From NCBI RefSeq assembly GCF_041200175.1, contig NZ_CP165727.1, forward strand, positions 5,707,501 to 5,771,500: 64,000 bases of DNA, given 5' to 3'. The position numbers were made by a program, and so were the translations under genes. How positions within the stretch are numbered: the first letter of the stretch is position 1; each line of letters begins with the position of its first letter. Of this stretch, positions 1 to 9,957 are shown piece after piece. Below the pieces are notes generated by a model, which searched no databases, was not told the origin of the DNA, and was given only the letters and a program-made list of their open reading frames with translations. Source of the stretch: Streptomyces sp. R33 (GTDB lineage: Bacteria; Actinomycetota; Actinomycetes; Streptomycetales; Streptomycetaceae).

Positions 1-132
1 CAGGTGCCCGCGCTGGCGATTTCGTCCACGGACTGCCGCGCACGGGTCGCCCAGGGGGATCCTGTCTGGTATTTGGTGCCCGACGGTGTGGTGCGCTACA
101 TCGACAAGCGTGAGCTGTACCGGGGAGCCTGA
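1..132 (+). CDS. nadD: Nicotinate-nucleotide adenylyltransferase, C-terminal 43 residues (partial)
   Basis: The window opens inside a reading frame that ends at TGA 130-132. The visible tail contains the motif ISSTDCRARV, followed by a segment ending YIDKRELY. ISST-x-x-R is the conserved C-terminal nucleotide-binding motif of NadD, which adenylates nicotinate mononucleotide in NAD biosynthesis. The position directly before an LCP gene and rsfS matches the usual Streptomyces order. The N-terminus lies outside the window. Confidence 0.85.
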   Translation, partial: QVPALAISSTDCRARVAQGDPVWYLVPDGVVRYIDKRELYRGA

Positions 133-156
133 GCTTCCGGAGAGAGGGGCCCCGCG

Positions 157-1839
157 GTGAACGACCGACAGGATCCGTACGACCCGTACGCCACCCATGA
201 GCAGCAGCTCATCGGCTACGACGCGTACGGGCGGCCGGTGTACGGCCAGGTGCCCGCGCAGCCCGCCCAGTACGAGCAGGCGTACGAGCAGCAGTACGGC
301 TACGACCAGGGCTACGGCCAGCAGGCGTACTACCCCCAGCAGCAGCAGCAGCCGCAGCAGCAGCCGGCCGCCCCGGACTACGGGCAGCAGGAGTACCCCC
401 GGACGCCCGGCTACGGGTACGACACCCAGCACACGCAGCAGAGCCAGCAGTGGATCCCGCAGCAGGCCGCCCCCGAGCCCCCCGCCCCGGCCCCCGCGGC
501 GGCGCCGCAGCCCCCGCGCCCCGCCCAGGTCCCCGAACCGCGCCGGGCCGAGGAGGACGGGCAGGACGCCCCCGACTACCGCACCGAGCAGTTCGCGTTC
601 ATCGACCAGCCGGACGAGGACTCCGAGGACGTCATCGACTGGCTCAAGTTCACCGAGAGCCGGACCGAGCGCCGCGAGGAGGCCCGCCGCCGCGGCCGCA
701 ACCGGGTGGTCGCGCTGATCGTCGTCCTCGCCCTCTTCGTCGTCGGCGGCGCCGGCTACCTCTGGTACGCGGGCAAGCTGCCGTTCCTCGACGGACCCGG
801 GCAGAAGAAGGACAGCGCGGCCGCGGCCGGACCGCAGAAGCGCGACATGATCGTCGTCCACCTGCACAACACCAAGAAGGGCGGCACGTCCACGGCGCTG
901 CTCGTCGACAACGTCACCACCAAGAAGGGCGCCACCGTCCTGCTGCCGAACACGCTGGGGGTCCCCAAGGAGGACGGCACCGCCGCCGCCCTCGGCAAGG
1001 CGGTCGAGGACGGCGGCGTGGGCGTACGGGACTCCCTCGACTCGGTGCTCGGCACCCACATCGGCGGCACCTGGCGCCTGGACACCCCGTTCCTGGAGAA
1101 CCTGGTCGAGCTGGTCGGCGGCATCGAGACCGACACCGACGTCGCGGTCCCGGCCGACGACGCCGCCAAGATCCCGGCCGTGGGGCAGGGCCCGAAGCAG
1201 CACCTCAGCGGTGCGATGGCCGTCGCCTACGCCACGTACCGCGGCCAGGGCGAGCCCGAGGCCAAGCAGCTCGACCGGCTCGGCAAGGTGCTCTACGGGG
1301 TGCTGCGCAAGGTCCCCGGCGACGCGAAGTCGGCGACCGTCACCGTCGAGAGCATGGGCCAGATCCTCGACCCCTCCCTGAACGCCCAGGCACTCGGCGC
1401 CCTGCTCGCCAGGCTCGGCGAGCACGCCAAGGAGGGCACCGACGCGTACCGCACGGACGTCCTCGCGGTGAAGCCGGACGGCATGCTCACCGACGACGCC
1501 AACAAGAACGTCGTCAAGGAGGTGCTCGGCGGCAGCTTCACGGCGGCCCAGGCCGGCACCGCGCCGCGCGTCGGCCTCAAGGACGCCACCGGCGACGACA
1601 AGACGCAGGTCGCGGCGAAGGCCGCCCTGCTCAACGGCGGCTACACCTTCGTGGACGGGGGCAAGGCCGACAAGACCCAGCCCGCCACGCAGATCACGTA
1701 CCAGGACGACGCGCAGCGGGCCAAGGCGGTCGAGGTCGCCAAGACGCTGGGCCTGCCGGAGACCGCGGTGAAGAAGGGCGAGAACGCCGTGAACGCCGAC
1801 GTCGTGGTGACCCTGGGCAAGGACTACAAACCGTCCTGA
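157..1839 (+). CDS. LytR-CpsA-Psr (LCP) family cell-wall glycopolymer ligase
   Basis: A 560-residue type II membrane protein. Residues 1-130 are low-complexity, rich in Tyr, Gln and Pro, and predicted cytoplasmic. A basic patch (RRRGRNR) precedes one membrane helix near residues 183-205. The extracellular part holds an LCP domain (roughly 225-400) and a C-terminal LytR_C domain (roughly 465-558). LCP enzymes transfer undecaprenyl-linked polymers such as teichoic acids onto peptidoglycan. The GTG start at 157 follows a purine-rich site at 139-149. The gene lies 24 nt after nadD and ends about 130 nt before rsfS, so it may be co-transcribed with both. The function is from family knowledge and the polymer attached is unknown. 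Confidence 0.88.
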   Translation: MNDRQDPYDPYATHEQQLIGYDAYGRPVYGQVPAQPAQYEQAYEQQYGYDQGYGQQAYYPQQQQQPQQQPAAPDYGQQEYPRTPGYGYDTQHTQQSQQWIPQQAAPEPPAPAPAAAPQPPRPAQVPEPRRAEEDGQDAPDYRTEQFAFIDQPDEDSEDVIDWLKFTESRTERREEARRRGRNRVVALIVVLALFVVGGAGYLWYAGKLPFLDGPGQKKDSAAAAGPQKRDMIVVHLHNTKKGGTSTALLVDNVTTKKGATVLLPNTLGVPKEDGTAAALGKAVEDGGVGVRDSLDSVLGTHIGGTWRLDTPFLENLVELVGGIETDTDVAVPADDAAKIPAVGQGPKQHLSGAMAVAYATYRGQGEPEAKQLDRLGKVLYGVLRKVPGDAKSATVTVESMGQILDPSLNAQALGALLARLGEHAKEGTDAYRTDVLAVKPDGMLTDDANKNVVKEVLGGSFTAAQAGTAPRVGLKDATGDDKTQVAAKAALLNGGYTFVDGGKADKTQPATQITYQDDAQRAKAVEVAKTLGLPETAVKKGENAVNADVVVTLGKDYKPS

Positions 1840-1970
1840 CCCGGGCATGACCCGGGCCTGACCCGGCCCCCGGGCAGTGCGCCCGCCCGCGCGGGACGCT
1901 GCGCGCGGGCGGGGTCGGCGGTACATGAGACCCTTGTATGGATCTGCCCGCCAACCCGAAAGCATGGCCA

Positions 1971-2417
1971 GTGACCGCCACGGACCGCTCCATCGAGCTC
2001 ATCACCGCCGCCGCCCAGGCCGCGGCCGACCGGCTCGCGCACGACATCATCGCGTACGACGTCAGCGACGTGCTGTCGATCACCGATGCCTTCCTGCTCG
2101 CCTCGGCGCCCAACGACCGCCAGGTCAAGTCGATCGTCGACGAGATCGAGGAGCGCCTGCTCAAGGAGCTCGGCGCCAAGCCGGTGCGCCGCGAGGGCGA
2201 CCGCGACGCCCGCTGGATCCTGCTCGACTACATCGACATCGTCGTCCACGTGCAGCACAGCGAGGAGCGGGTCTTCTACGCGCTGGAGCGCCTGTGGAAG
2301 GACTGCCCCGAGATCGAGCTGCCCGAGGACGCCAAGCTCACCAAGGGCAAGGCGGAGGAGCACGCCAAGCTGCGCGAGGCGGCGGGCGACGACGACCTGG
2401 ACGGTGATCTGTTCTGA
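1971..2417 (+). CDS. rsfS: Ribosome silencing factor RsfS (Iojap family)
   Basis: A protein of about 148 residues with the RsfS core: a DVLSITDAFLLASA segment, then ERVFYALERLW near the C-terminus. RsfS binds ribosomal protein L14 and blocks 30S-50S joining during starvation. I chose GTG 1971 because similarity to the family begins at the TATDRS segment. An in-frame ATG at 1938 would add 11 residues that look unrelated, and neither start has a strong ribosome binding site. Its stop overlaps the probable start of the next gene by 4 nt, which suggests translational coupling. Confidence 0.85.
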   Translation: MTATDRSIELITAAAQAAADRLAHDIIAYDVSDVLSITDAFLLASAPNDRQVKSIVDEIEERLLKELGAKPVRREGDRDARWILLDYIDIVVHVQHSEERVFYALERLWKDCPEIELPEDAKLTKGKAEEHAKLREAAGDDDLDGDLF

Positions 2418-3070
2418 GCACCACCGCCACCCGGAAGACCGGCCGGAAGATCGTCCTCTGGCGACACGGCCAGACCTCGTGGAACCTGGAGCGCCGCTTC
2501 CAGGGCTCCACGGACATCGAGCTGACCGAGACGGGTGTGGCGCAGGCGCGCCGCGCCGCCCGGCTGCTCGCCTCGCTGCAGCCGGACGCCATCGTGGCCT
2601 CCGACCTGAAGCGGGCCGCCGCCACGGCAGCCGAGCTGGCCGCCGTCACGGGCCTGGCCGTGACCCGCGACGCCGCGCTGCGCGAGACGTACGCCGGTGA
2701 GTGGCAGGGCCTCACGCACGACGAGATCATCGAGAAGTACGGCGAGCAGTACGCGGCGTGGAAGCGCGGCGAGCCCGTGCGCCGCGGCGGCGGCGAGCTG
2801 GAGACCGAGGTCGCCGACCGGGCGGCGCCGGTGGTGCTGGAGCACGCCGACCGGCTGCCGGAGGGCGGCACGCTCGTCGTGGTCAGCCACGGCGGGACCA
2901 TCCGTACGACCATCGGCCGGCTGCTGGGCCTGGCGGCGTACGACTGGGAGGGTCTGGGCGGGCTCTCCAACTGCTGCTGGTCCGTCCTCGGCGAGGGCGC
3001 GCGCGGCTGGCGTCTGATGGAGCACAACGCCGGCACGCTGCCGGAACCGGTGCTCGGCGACGACGACTGA
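2414..3070 (+). CDS. Histidine phosphatase (phosphoglycerate mutase-like), probable CTG start
   Basis: The translation carries the branch-1 signature RHGQTSWN about 17 residues in, and a second catalytic motif (VVSHGGTIR) near residue 160, as expected of a 2-histidine phosphatase of about 218 residues. The first ATG/GTG/TTG in this frame (GTG 2537) lies beyond the catalytic RHG, so it cannot be the real start. Upstream, the frame is closed by TGA at 2405-2407. The only start-like codon between them that keeps RHG is CTG 2414. It overlaps the rsfS stop as CTGA and sits 6 nt after GGTGA (2403-2407). The substrate is unknown. Confidence 0.8.
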   Translation: MSTTATRKTGRKIVLWRHGQTSWNLERRFQGSTDIELTETGVAQARRAARLLASLQPDAIVASDLKRAAATAAELAAVTGLAVTRDAALRETYAGEWQGLTHDEIIEKYGEQYAAWKRGEPVRRGGGELETEVADRAAPVVLEHADRLPEGGTLVVVSHGGTIRTTIGRLLGLAAYDWEGLGGLSNCCWSVLGEGARGWRLMEHNAGTLPEPVLGDDD

Positions 3071-3099
3071 GCCCGCCTCAGGGCGGCTCCCACCCGGAT

Positions 3100-3129
3100 T
3101 TCACTTTCCGGCTGGTCACAGGCTAGAGT
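3100..3129 (+). promoter_or_regulatory. Promoter for first tRNA-Ala
   Basis: A -35-like TTCACT (3100-3105) and a -10-like TAGAGT (3124-3129) are separated by 18 nt, about 55 nt upstream of the mature tRNA. This fits a vegetative sigma factor promoter. It is assigned by pattern only. Confidence 0.45.
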
Positions 3130-3182
3130 TCTTCTTGTTCGCAGCGCAGAACACCGGAAACGGGGGGAGCGCAGCGGAGAGC

Positions 3183-3255
3183 GGGGCTATAGCTCAGTTG
3201 GTAGAGCGCCTGCATGGCATGCAGGAGGTCAGGAGTTCAATTCTCCTTAGCTCCA
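3183..3255 (+). tRNA. tRNA-Ala (anticodon GGC), copy 1
   Basis: A 73-nt cloverleaf. The acceptor stem is GGGGCTA with TAGCTCC and discriminator A. The D-loop contains AGTTGGTA. The anticodon stem CCTGC/GCAGG holds loop ATGGCAT, anticodon GGC, reading GCC/GCU Ala codons. The T-arm is AGGAG-TTCAATT-CTCCT. The acceptor stem has the G3:U70 wobble pair that marks alanine tRNAs. The 3' CCA is not encoded. The sequence is identical to copy 2 at 3805. Confidence 0.97.
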
Positions 3256-3260
3256 CAATC

Positions 3261-3292
3261 AGGATCCCGTCCCCAACAGGGGGCGGGATCCT
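3261..3292 (+). terminator. Terminator after tRNA-Ala copy 1
   Basis: Inverted repeat 3261-3274 / 3279-3292 (14 bp, one G-T pair) with a 4-nt loop AACA, starting 5 nt after the tRNA and followed by TCCGTTTGTT. Confidence 0.8.
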
Positions 3293-3398
3293 TCCGTTTG
3301 TTCCTTCGGTGCCTGCTGACCTGCCCCGTACCCGCGTGGCAGAATCGGAGCGCCGGAGGGGGAGTCGACGGCCCGATGCGGGAGGGAGTCGCTGACGG

Positions 3399-3632
3399 AT
3401 GGGTGCACACCGGCGGCGGTGCGACTGGTGCAACAACGGCACGCCGATCGTGCGGGACATGGACCCGGTCAACCCCGACTACCAGTACTGGTGCGAGGAA
3501 TGCGCGCGGGCGCTGATCATAAAAGGCGACCCGATCGAGACCTACCGCGAGCTGGAGGGGGAGCCGATCTACGGACGGCTGCTCGACGAGCACTGCACGC
3601 TCAAGCGGTTCTACCAGTTCGCCAGAGCCTAG
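3399..3632 (+). CDS. Small zinc-ribbon-like conserved protein
   Basis: A 77-residue protein with two CxxC pairs (CDWC near residue 8 and CEEC near residue 32) spaced for a zinc ribbon, then a charged C-terminal half. ATG 3399 follows GGAGGGAG at 3380-3387. It lies between two identical tRNA-Ala genes. No function is known to me; a structural zinc site is inferred from the cysteines alone. Confidence 0.72.
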   Translation: MGAHRRRCDWCNNGTPIVRDMDPVNPDYQYWCEECARALIIKGDPIETYRELEGEPIYGRLLDEHCTLKRFYQFARA

Positions 3633-3712
3633 GGCCGCGGCGCGGAACGGAGATGAGGCGCGGGTCCGGAACGGGACGAACCGGGCAAAGTCGAACGCCC
3701 GGAAATCGATTT

Positions 3713-3740
3713 TTGGACCTGGGCCATGACCGTGTAATGT
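3713..3740 (+). promoter_or_regulatory. Promoter for second tRNA-Ala
   Basis: TTGGAC (3713-3718) and TAATGT (3735-3740), spacing 16 nt, about 65 nt upstream of the tRNA. This is a good vegetative-type promoter in an otherwise empty 170-nt gap. Confidence 0.55.
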
Positions 3741-3804
3741 TCTCGATGTCGCCAGGGGGAACCGGCCAGGGAAACCGAGCAGGGGCCCGGCGGCAGAGAA
3801 GCAA

Positions 3805-3877
3805 GGGGCTATAGCTCAGTTGGTAGAGCGCCTGCATGGCATGCAGGAGGTCAGGAGTTCAATTCTCCTTAGCTCCA
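3805..3877 (+). tRNA. tRNA-Ala (anticodon GGC), copy 2
   Basis: Identical over all 73 nt to the tRNA at 3183, including the G3:U70 pair, anticodon GGC and the lack of an encoded CCA. The flanks differ (own promoter upstream, own terminator downstream), so it is an independent transcription unit. Confidence 0.97.
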
Positions 3878-3885
3878 CAGAAGAC

Positions 3886-3916
3886 AAGCGGACCACCCGG
3901 ATCGGGTGGTCCGCTT
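3886..3916 (+). terminator. Terminator after tRNA-Ala copy 2
   Basis: Perfect 14-bp inverted repeat 3886-3899 / 3903-3916 with a 3-nt loop, beginning 8 nt after the tRNA. It separates the tRNA from the leuS leader region. Confidence 0.85.
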
Positions 3917-3959
3917 CTCGTTGTGCGGAACGGTCGAGCGGCCGCCGGACCCGCTGCGG

Positions 3960-3965
3960 TACCCT
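3960..3965 (+). promoter_or_regulatory. -10 box of the leuS leader transcript
   Basis: TACCCT ends 6 nt before the ATG of the leader peptide, so transcription would begin at or next to that ATG (leaderless). No convincing -35 box is visible at 17-19 nt. Confidence 0.5.
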
Positions 3966-3971
3966 GGCGCC

Positions 3972-4010
3972 ATGCGTGCCGTACGCCTTCTGCTTACCGA
4001 GCCGCGCTGA
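3972..4010 (+). CDS. leuS leader peptide (MRAVRLLLTEPR)
   Basis: A 12-residue open frame with three consecutive leucine codons, CTT-CTG-CTT; CTT is rare in this GC-rich genome. It sits 115 nt upstream of leucyl-tRNA synthetase and is followed by a hairpin and an intrinsic terminator. This is the architecture of ribosome-mediated attenuation: when charged tRNA-Leu is scarce the ribosome stalls on the Leu run and the terminator is avoided. The peptide is inferred from sequence; translation is not shown. Confidence 0.75.
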   Translation: MRAVRLLLTEPR

Positions 4011-4015
4011 TGAGT

Positions 4016-4038
4016 GCCGACCCTTCGAGACGGTCGGC
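4016..4038 (+). promoter_or_regulatory. Hairpin of the leuS leader (pause or alternative stem)
   Basis: Inverted repeat GCCGACC (4016-4022) / GGTCGGC (4032-4038), starting 5 nt after the leader-peptide stop. It could act as the pause hairpin or part of an alternative fold in attenuation. A complete antiterminator pairing was not obvious by eye. Confidence 0.45.
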
Positions 4039-4051
4039 ATCGGCGCGGCGC

Positions 4052-4075
4052 CCCCTCCTGTGCGAGGGGTTTTTT
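4052..4075 (+). terminator. Transcription attenuator before leuS
   Basis: CCCCTC (4052-4057) pairs with GAGGGG (4064-4069) around a 6-nt loop and is followed by six T residues (4070-4075), which are striking in this GC-rich DNA. It stands 50 nt before the leuS start and after the leucine leader peptide, so it is best read as a regulated terminator. Confidence 0.8.
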
Positions 4076-4125
4076 CGTTTGGGCAGGCAGAGACGGCAGA
4101 GACGATCGATGGAGCTTCAGAAATC

Positions 4126-6996
<2,871 letters not shown>

Positions 6997-7037
6997 GGTG
7001 CCGTGCCCCTGATCCGGTGATCTAGGGGTATTCCCGT

Positions 7038-7080
7038 ACGGGCAGGTTGGGGGTTCGTTTGGAACCCCCAACCTGCCCGT
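7038..7080 (+). terminator. leuS terminator
   Basis: Perfect 19-bp inverted repeat 7038-7056 / 7062-7080 with a 5-nt loop, 40 nt after the leuS stop. There is no T-run, as is common for Streptomyces terminators. Confidence 0.85.
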
Positions 7081-7128
7081 GGCGTTTACGGTGGAGGGGA
7101 CGGTATCGGCAGGGGAAGGGAGCCTCTC

Positions 7129-7881
7129 ATGGAGGCGGGCGCGTTGATCATCATCTTTGCCCTGTTGGTGCTGTTCGCCTTCCTGGGGCTGGGTGCCTGG
7201 GCCACGGTGAAGGTGGTCGGCGCGGCGAAGCGCGGCGTGGACCGCACTCTTACGCAGGCCCGCCGGACCGTGGAGGACACCGCGCTGAAGGCGAAGAGCT
7301 TCGGGCAGGTGGGCGTGGCGGGGGCGCTGGCGCAGCTGCGGCTGGACCTGCGGACGTCGATGCGGGCCACGCAGCAGGCGCTGTACCAGGGGGTTCAGAC
7401 GGATGCCTCGCTGAAGGAGTCGATCGGACTGTTCGAGCGGCTGAGCGCGCACGGGCACGAGCTGGACGACGAGCTGAAGCGGCTGGAGCAGGAGCCGGAC
7501 CGGGGGCGGATCAGCGGGATGCTGCCGGAGCTGAAGGAGCGCACGGCCAAGGTCACGCAGGCCGCGGACTCGCTGCGGTGGGCGGCCCGCGACCGGGCCC
7601 GGCGCTTCGCGGAGGACGACCTGTCGACGCTGTCGGCACAGATCGAGGTCGAGTCGGGCGCGCTGCGGGACTGGTCGCGTGAATCGGTGGACGACCTCGC
7701 GGCGGCGGCAGCGGCGTGGGACGCCCAGCAGCCGCCGACGGGGCCCGCGGGGCGCGCTCCGGAGCCCCCGGCGGGGCACCCGGGGCGCACCGAGAACCCA
7801 CAGCAGGCGGCTCTGAACCCGTCAGCCCCGCCGACCCGCCACCCGTGGCAGAAGACCCCGCGACCGGAAGCGACGACCTGA
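7129..7881 (+). CDS. Membrane-anchored coiled-coil protein of unknown function
   Basis: 250 residues. One N-terminal hydrophobic helix (residues 4-28) is followed by about 170 residues rich in Leu, Glu, Arg and Ala with heptad-like spacing (likely coiled coil). The tail from about residue 200 is Pro-rich and disordered. ATG 7129 follows GGGAAGGGAG. The gene lies alone between the leuS terminator and degV. I do not recognise a named domain; a role at the inner face of the membrane is only a guess from topology. Confidence 0.75.
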   Translation: MEAGALIIIFALLVLFAFLGLGAWATVKVVGAAKRGVDRTLTQARRTVEDTALKAKSFGQVGVAGALAQLRLDLRTSMRATQQALYQGVQTDASLKESIGLFERLSAHGHELDDELKRLEQEPDRGRISGMLPELKERTAKVTQAADSLRWAARDRARRFAEDDLSTLSAQIEVESGALRDWSRESVDDLAAAAAAWDAQQPPTGPAGRAPEPPAGHPGRTENPQQAALNPSAPPTRHPWQKTPRPEATT

Positions 7882-7920
7882 ACCGCGGGCACTGAGCGGG
7901 CGGGCGCCCTGCGGCAGGGC

Positions 7921-7951
7921 GGCTCCGTCGCCGCCTCGGCTCCGTCGCCGC
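7921..7951 (+). repeat. Short tandem repeat, 14 nt x 2
   Basis: GGCTCCGTCGCCGC occurs at 7921-7934 and again at 7938-7951 (period 17), followed by a GC-rich inverted repeat in the gap before degV. Together with the hairpin near 7907-7922 it may act as terminator for the preceding gene. Confidence 0.5.
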
Positions 7952-8025
7952 GGCGAAAGCGGCGGCGCGGTGTCCCCGTGCCCCCTGGTCAGGGGCCTGG
8001 GCTGCCGTACCGCCCCCACTGGCGG

Positions 8026-8031
8026 TAACCT
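8026..8031 (+). promoter_or_regulatory. -10 box of degV-like gene
   Basis: TAACCT ends 7 nt before ATG 8039, implying a leaderless mRNA. Confidence 0.5.
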
Positions 8032-8038
8032 CCGGCTC

Positions 8039-8884
8039 ATGTCCCGCCATGTCGCGATCGTCACCGATTCCACGGCCTACCTGCCTCAACCGGCCATGTC
8101 GCGGCACGGAATCACCTCCGTCCCGCTGACCGTGGTGCTCGGTGACGAGGCCCTCGAGGAGGGCACCGAGATCTCGGCCCGCAGCCTCGCCCTGGCCCTG
8201 CAGAAGCGTCGGTCGGTCACCACCTCGCGCCCCAGCCCGGAGGAGTTCGTACGGGCCTACAGGGCGGCCGCGGAGGCCGGCGCGACCGGCATCGTCAGCC
8301 TGCACCTGTCCGCCGAGTTCTCCGGCACCTACGACGCCGCCGTCGTCGCCGCCAAGACCGCCCCGGTGCCCGTCCGCGTCGTCGACACCGGCATGGTCGC
8401 GATGGCCCTCGGGTTCTGCGCGCTCGCCGCCGCCGAGACGGCCGAAGCGGGCGGCTCCGTGGACGAGGCCGTGGCCGCCGCCGAGAAGCGGGCCGCGGAG
8501 ATGTCGGCGTACTTCTACGTGGACACCCTCGACTACCTGCGCCGCGGGGGCCGTATCGGGGCCGCCCAGGCCCTGCTGGGCTCGGCCCTCGCCGTCAAGC
8601 CGCTGCTCACGCTGGAGGGCGGCCGGATCGAGATGCTGGAGAAGGTGCGTACGGCCTCCAAGGCCATCGCCCGCCTGGAGGAGCTGGCCGTCGAGCGGGC
8701 CGGGGCGGGCAGCGTCGACGTGGCCGTGCACCACCTCGCCGCGCCCGAGCGGGCCGAGAAGCTCGCGCAGCGACTCCGGGAGCGCATTCCCGGCCTGGTC
8801 GAGCTGCACGTCAGCGAGGTCGGTGCGGTGATCGGCGCGCACACGGGGCCGGGGCTGCTGGCGGCGGTCGTCTCGCCCCGCTGA
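8039..8884 (+). CDS. DegV family fatty-acid-binding protein
   Basis: 281 residues. The N-terminus reads VAIVTDSTAYLP, the DegV signature strand and loop, and HLSAEFSGTYDAA follows near residue 100, lining the fatty-acid carboxylate site. DegV/FakB proteins bind fatty acids and present them to a fatty acid kinase; no FakA-type kinase lies next to it here. ATG 8039 sits 7 nt after TAACCT (leaderless). The frame is open to 7970 but that part is not family-like. Confidence 0.9.
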   Translation: MSRHVAIVTDSTAYLPQPAMSRHGITSVPLTVVLGDEALEEGTEISARSLALALQKRRSVTTSRPSPEEFVRAYRAAAEAGATGIVSLHLSAEFSGTYDAAVVAAKTAPVPVRVVDTGMVAMALGFCALAAAETAEAGGSVDEAVAAAEKRAAEMSAYFYVDTLDYLRRGGRIGAAQALLGSALAVKPLLTLEGGRIEMLEKVRTASKAIARLEELAVERAGAGSVDVAVHHLAAPERAEKLAQRLRERIPGLVELHVSEVGAVIGAHTGPGLLAAVVSPR

Positions 8885-8982
8885 TCACCGGAACGAGTGG
8901 CCCGGTTATCCACAACGACCGGGATATCCACCGGAATTGATAAATCCGGACCGCGGCCGGGATTCGTCCTTAACGTCGTGGC

Positions 8983-9957
8983 ATGACTCTTCGCACGCGT
9001 ACCTCGCATCCCTCCGGAGCCACCAGCGGACCCGGCCGTCCCCGTTTCTTCGACGGGCGGCTGCGCCACCGCCGGGGCCGCGCCCGCCCGCAGCATCCCG
9101 AGCCCGCGGCGGTGCGCCGCCGAGCCGAAGCCCTGCTCGGCGGCAGCGGCCCGCCGCAGGCGCCGCCGCCGGGCGCGGCGGGGCGGGAGGCCTCGTCATC
9201 GGAGGTGCCGCGGCCTGAGGCGGCGTCGGGTCCGGGGGCCGGGATCCGGTCCGTGGCCGATCCGCCGCCCCAGGAGATCCCGCTGTCCGGCGCAGTGGCG
9301 TTCCGGCTCGCCGTGCGGGAGAGGCTGCCGCTGTGGCTGCAGACCCGGTGCGGGGTGGAGCCGCGGACGGTGGCCGCCGTGGCGGTGGTGCTGGTCGCCG
9401 CGGTCGCTTTCGGTGCGCAGCAGTACTCGTCGGCCCGGCCGCAGCCGGTGACCGCGCCCCCGGTGGTCACCCAGGCGCCGGCGCCCGGTCCCGGGGCTCC
9501 CGTCGCCGGAGGAGGTGCCGGCTCGCGGATCGTGGTGGACGTCAGCGGCAAGGTCCGCGACCCCGGAGTGCGGCGGCTGCCCGCCGGTTCGCGGGTCGAG
9601 GACGCGCTGGCCGCCGCCGGGGGAGTGCGGCCCGGTACGGACACCACCGGGCTCAACCGGGCGCGGGTCCTGCTCGACGGCGAGCAGGTGGTGGTGGGCG
9701 CCCCGGCGCAGCCTGCCCCGGGCGGGCCGGGTTCCGGAGCCGGGCAGGGCGTCGGCTCGGCTGCCGGCCCGCTGAGCCTCGGCACGGCCACGGTGGAGCA
9801 GCTGGACGGCCTGCCCGGGGTCGGCCCGGTCCTGGCGCAGCACATCGTGGAGTTCCGCACCGCCCGCGGCGGCTTCCGCTCGGTGGAGGAGCTCCGGCAG
9901 GTCGACGGCATCGGCGAGCGGCGCTTCGCCGACCTGCGCAAGCTGGTCAGGCCGTGA
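8983..9957 (+). CDS. comEA: ComEA family DNA-binding competence protein
   Basis: 324 residues: an Arg/Pro-rich cytoplasmic N-terminus, one membrane helix near residues 125-145, an SLBB-like segment (residues 180-230, IVVDVSGKVRDPGV) and a C-terminal helix-hairpin-helix pair (residues 265-322, VEQLDGLPGVGPVLAQHI). This is the ComEA layout, an extracytoplasmic receptor for double-stranded DNA. The stop overlaps the GTG start of comEC by 4 nt, so the pair is translationally coupled. Natural competence is not established for Streptomyces, so the physiological role is open. Confidence 0.9.
   Translation: MTLRTRTSHPSGATSGPGRPRFFDGRLRHRRGRARPQHPEPAAVRRRAEALLGGSGPPQAPPPGAAGREASSSEVPRPEAASGPGAGIRSVADPPPQEIPLSGAVAFRLAVRERLPLWLQTRCGVEPRTVAAVAVVLVAAVAFGAQQYSSARPQPVTAPPVVTQAPAPGPGAPVAGGGAGSRIVVDVSGKVRDPGVRRLPAGSRVEDALAAAGGVRPGTDTTGLNRARVLLDGEQVVVGAPAQPAPGGPGSGAGQGVGSAAGPLSLGTATVEQLDGLPGVGPVLAQHIVEFRTARGGFRSVEELRQVDGIGERRFADLRKLVRP

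Noticed and set aside
3820..4125. 102-codon N-terminal extension of leuS
   Set aside because: It would translate tRNA, terminator and attenuator DNA. The family start and ribosome binding site support ATG 4126.
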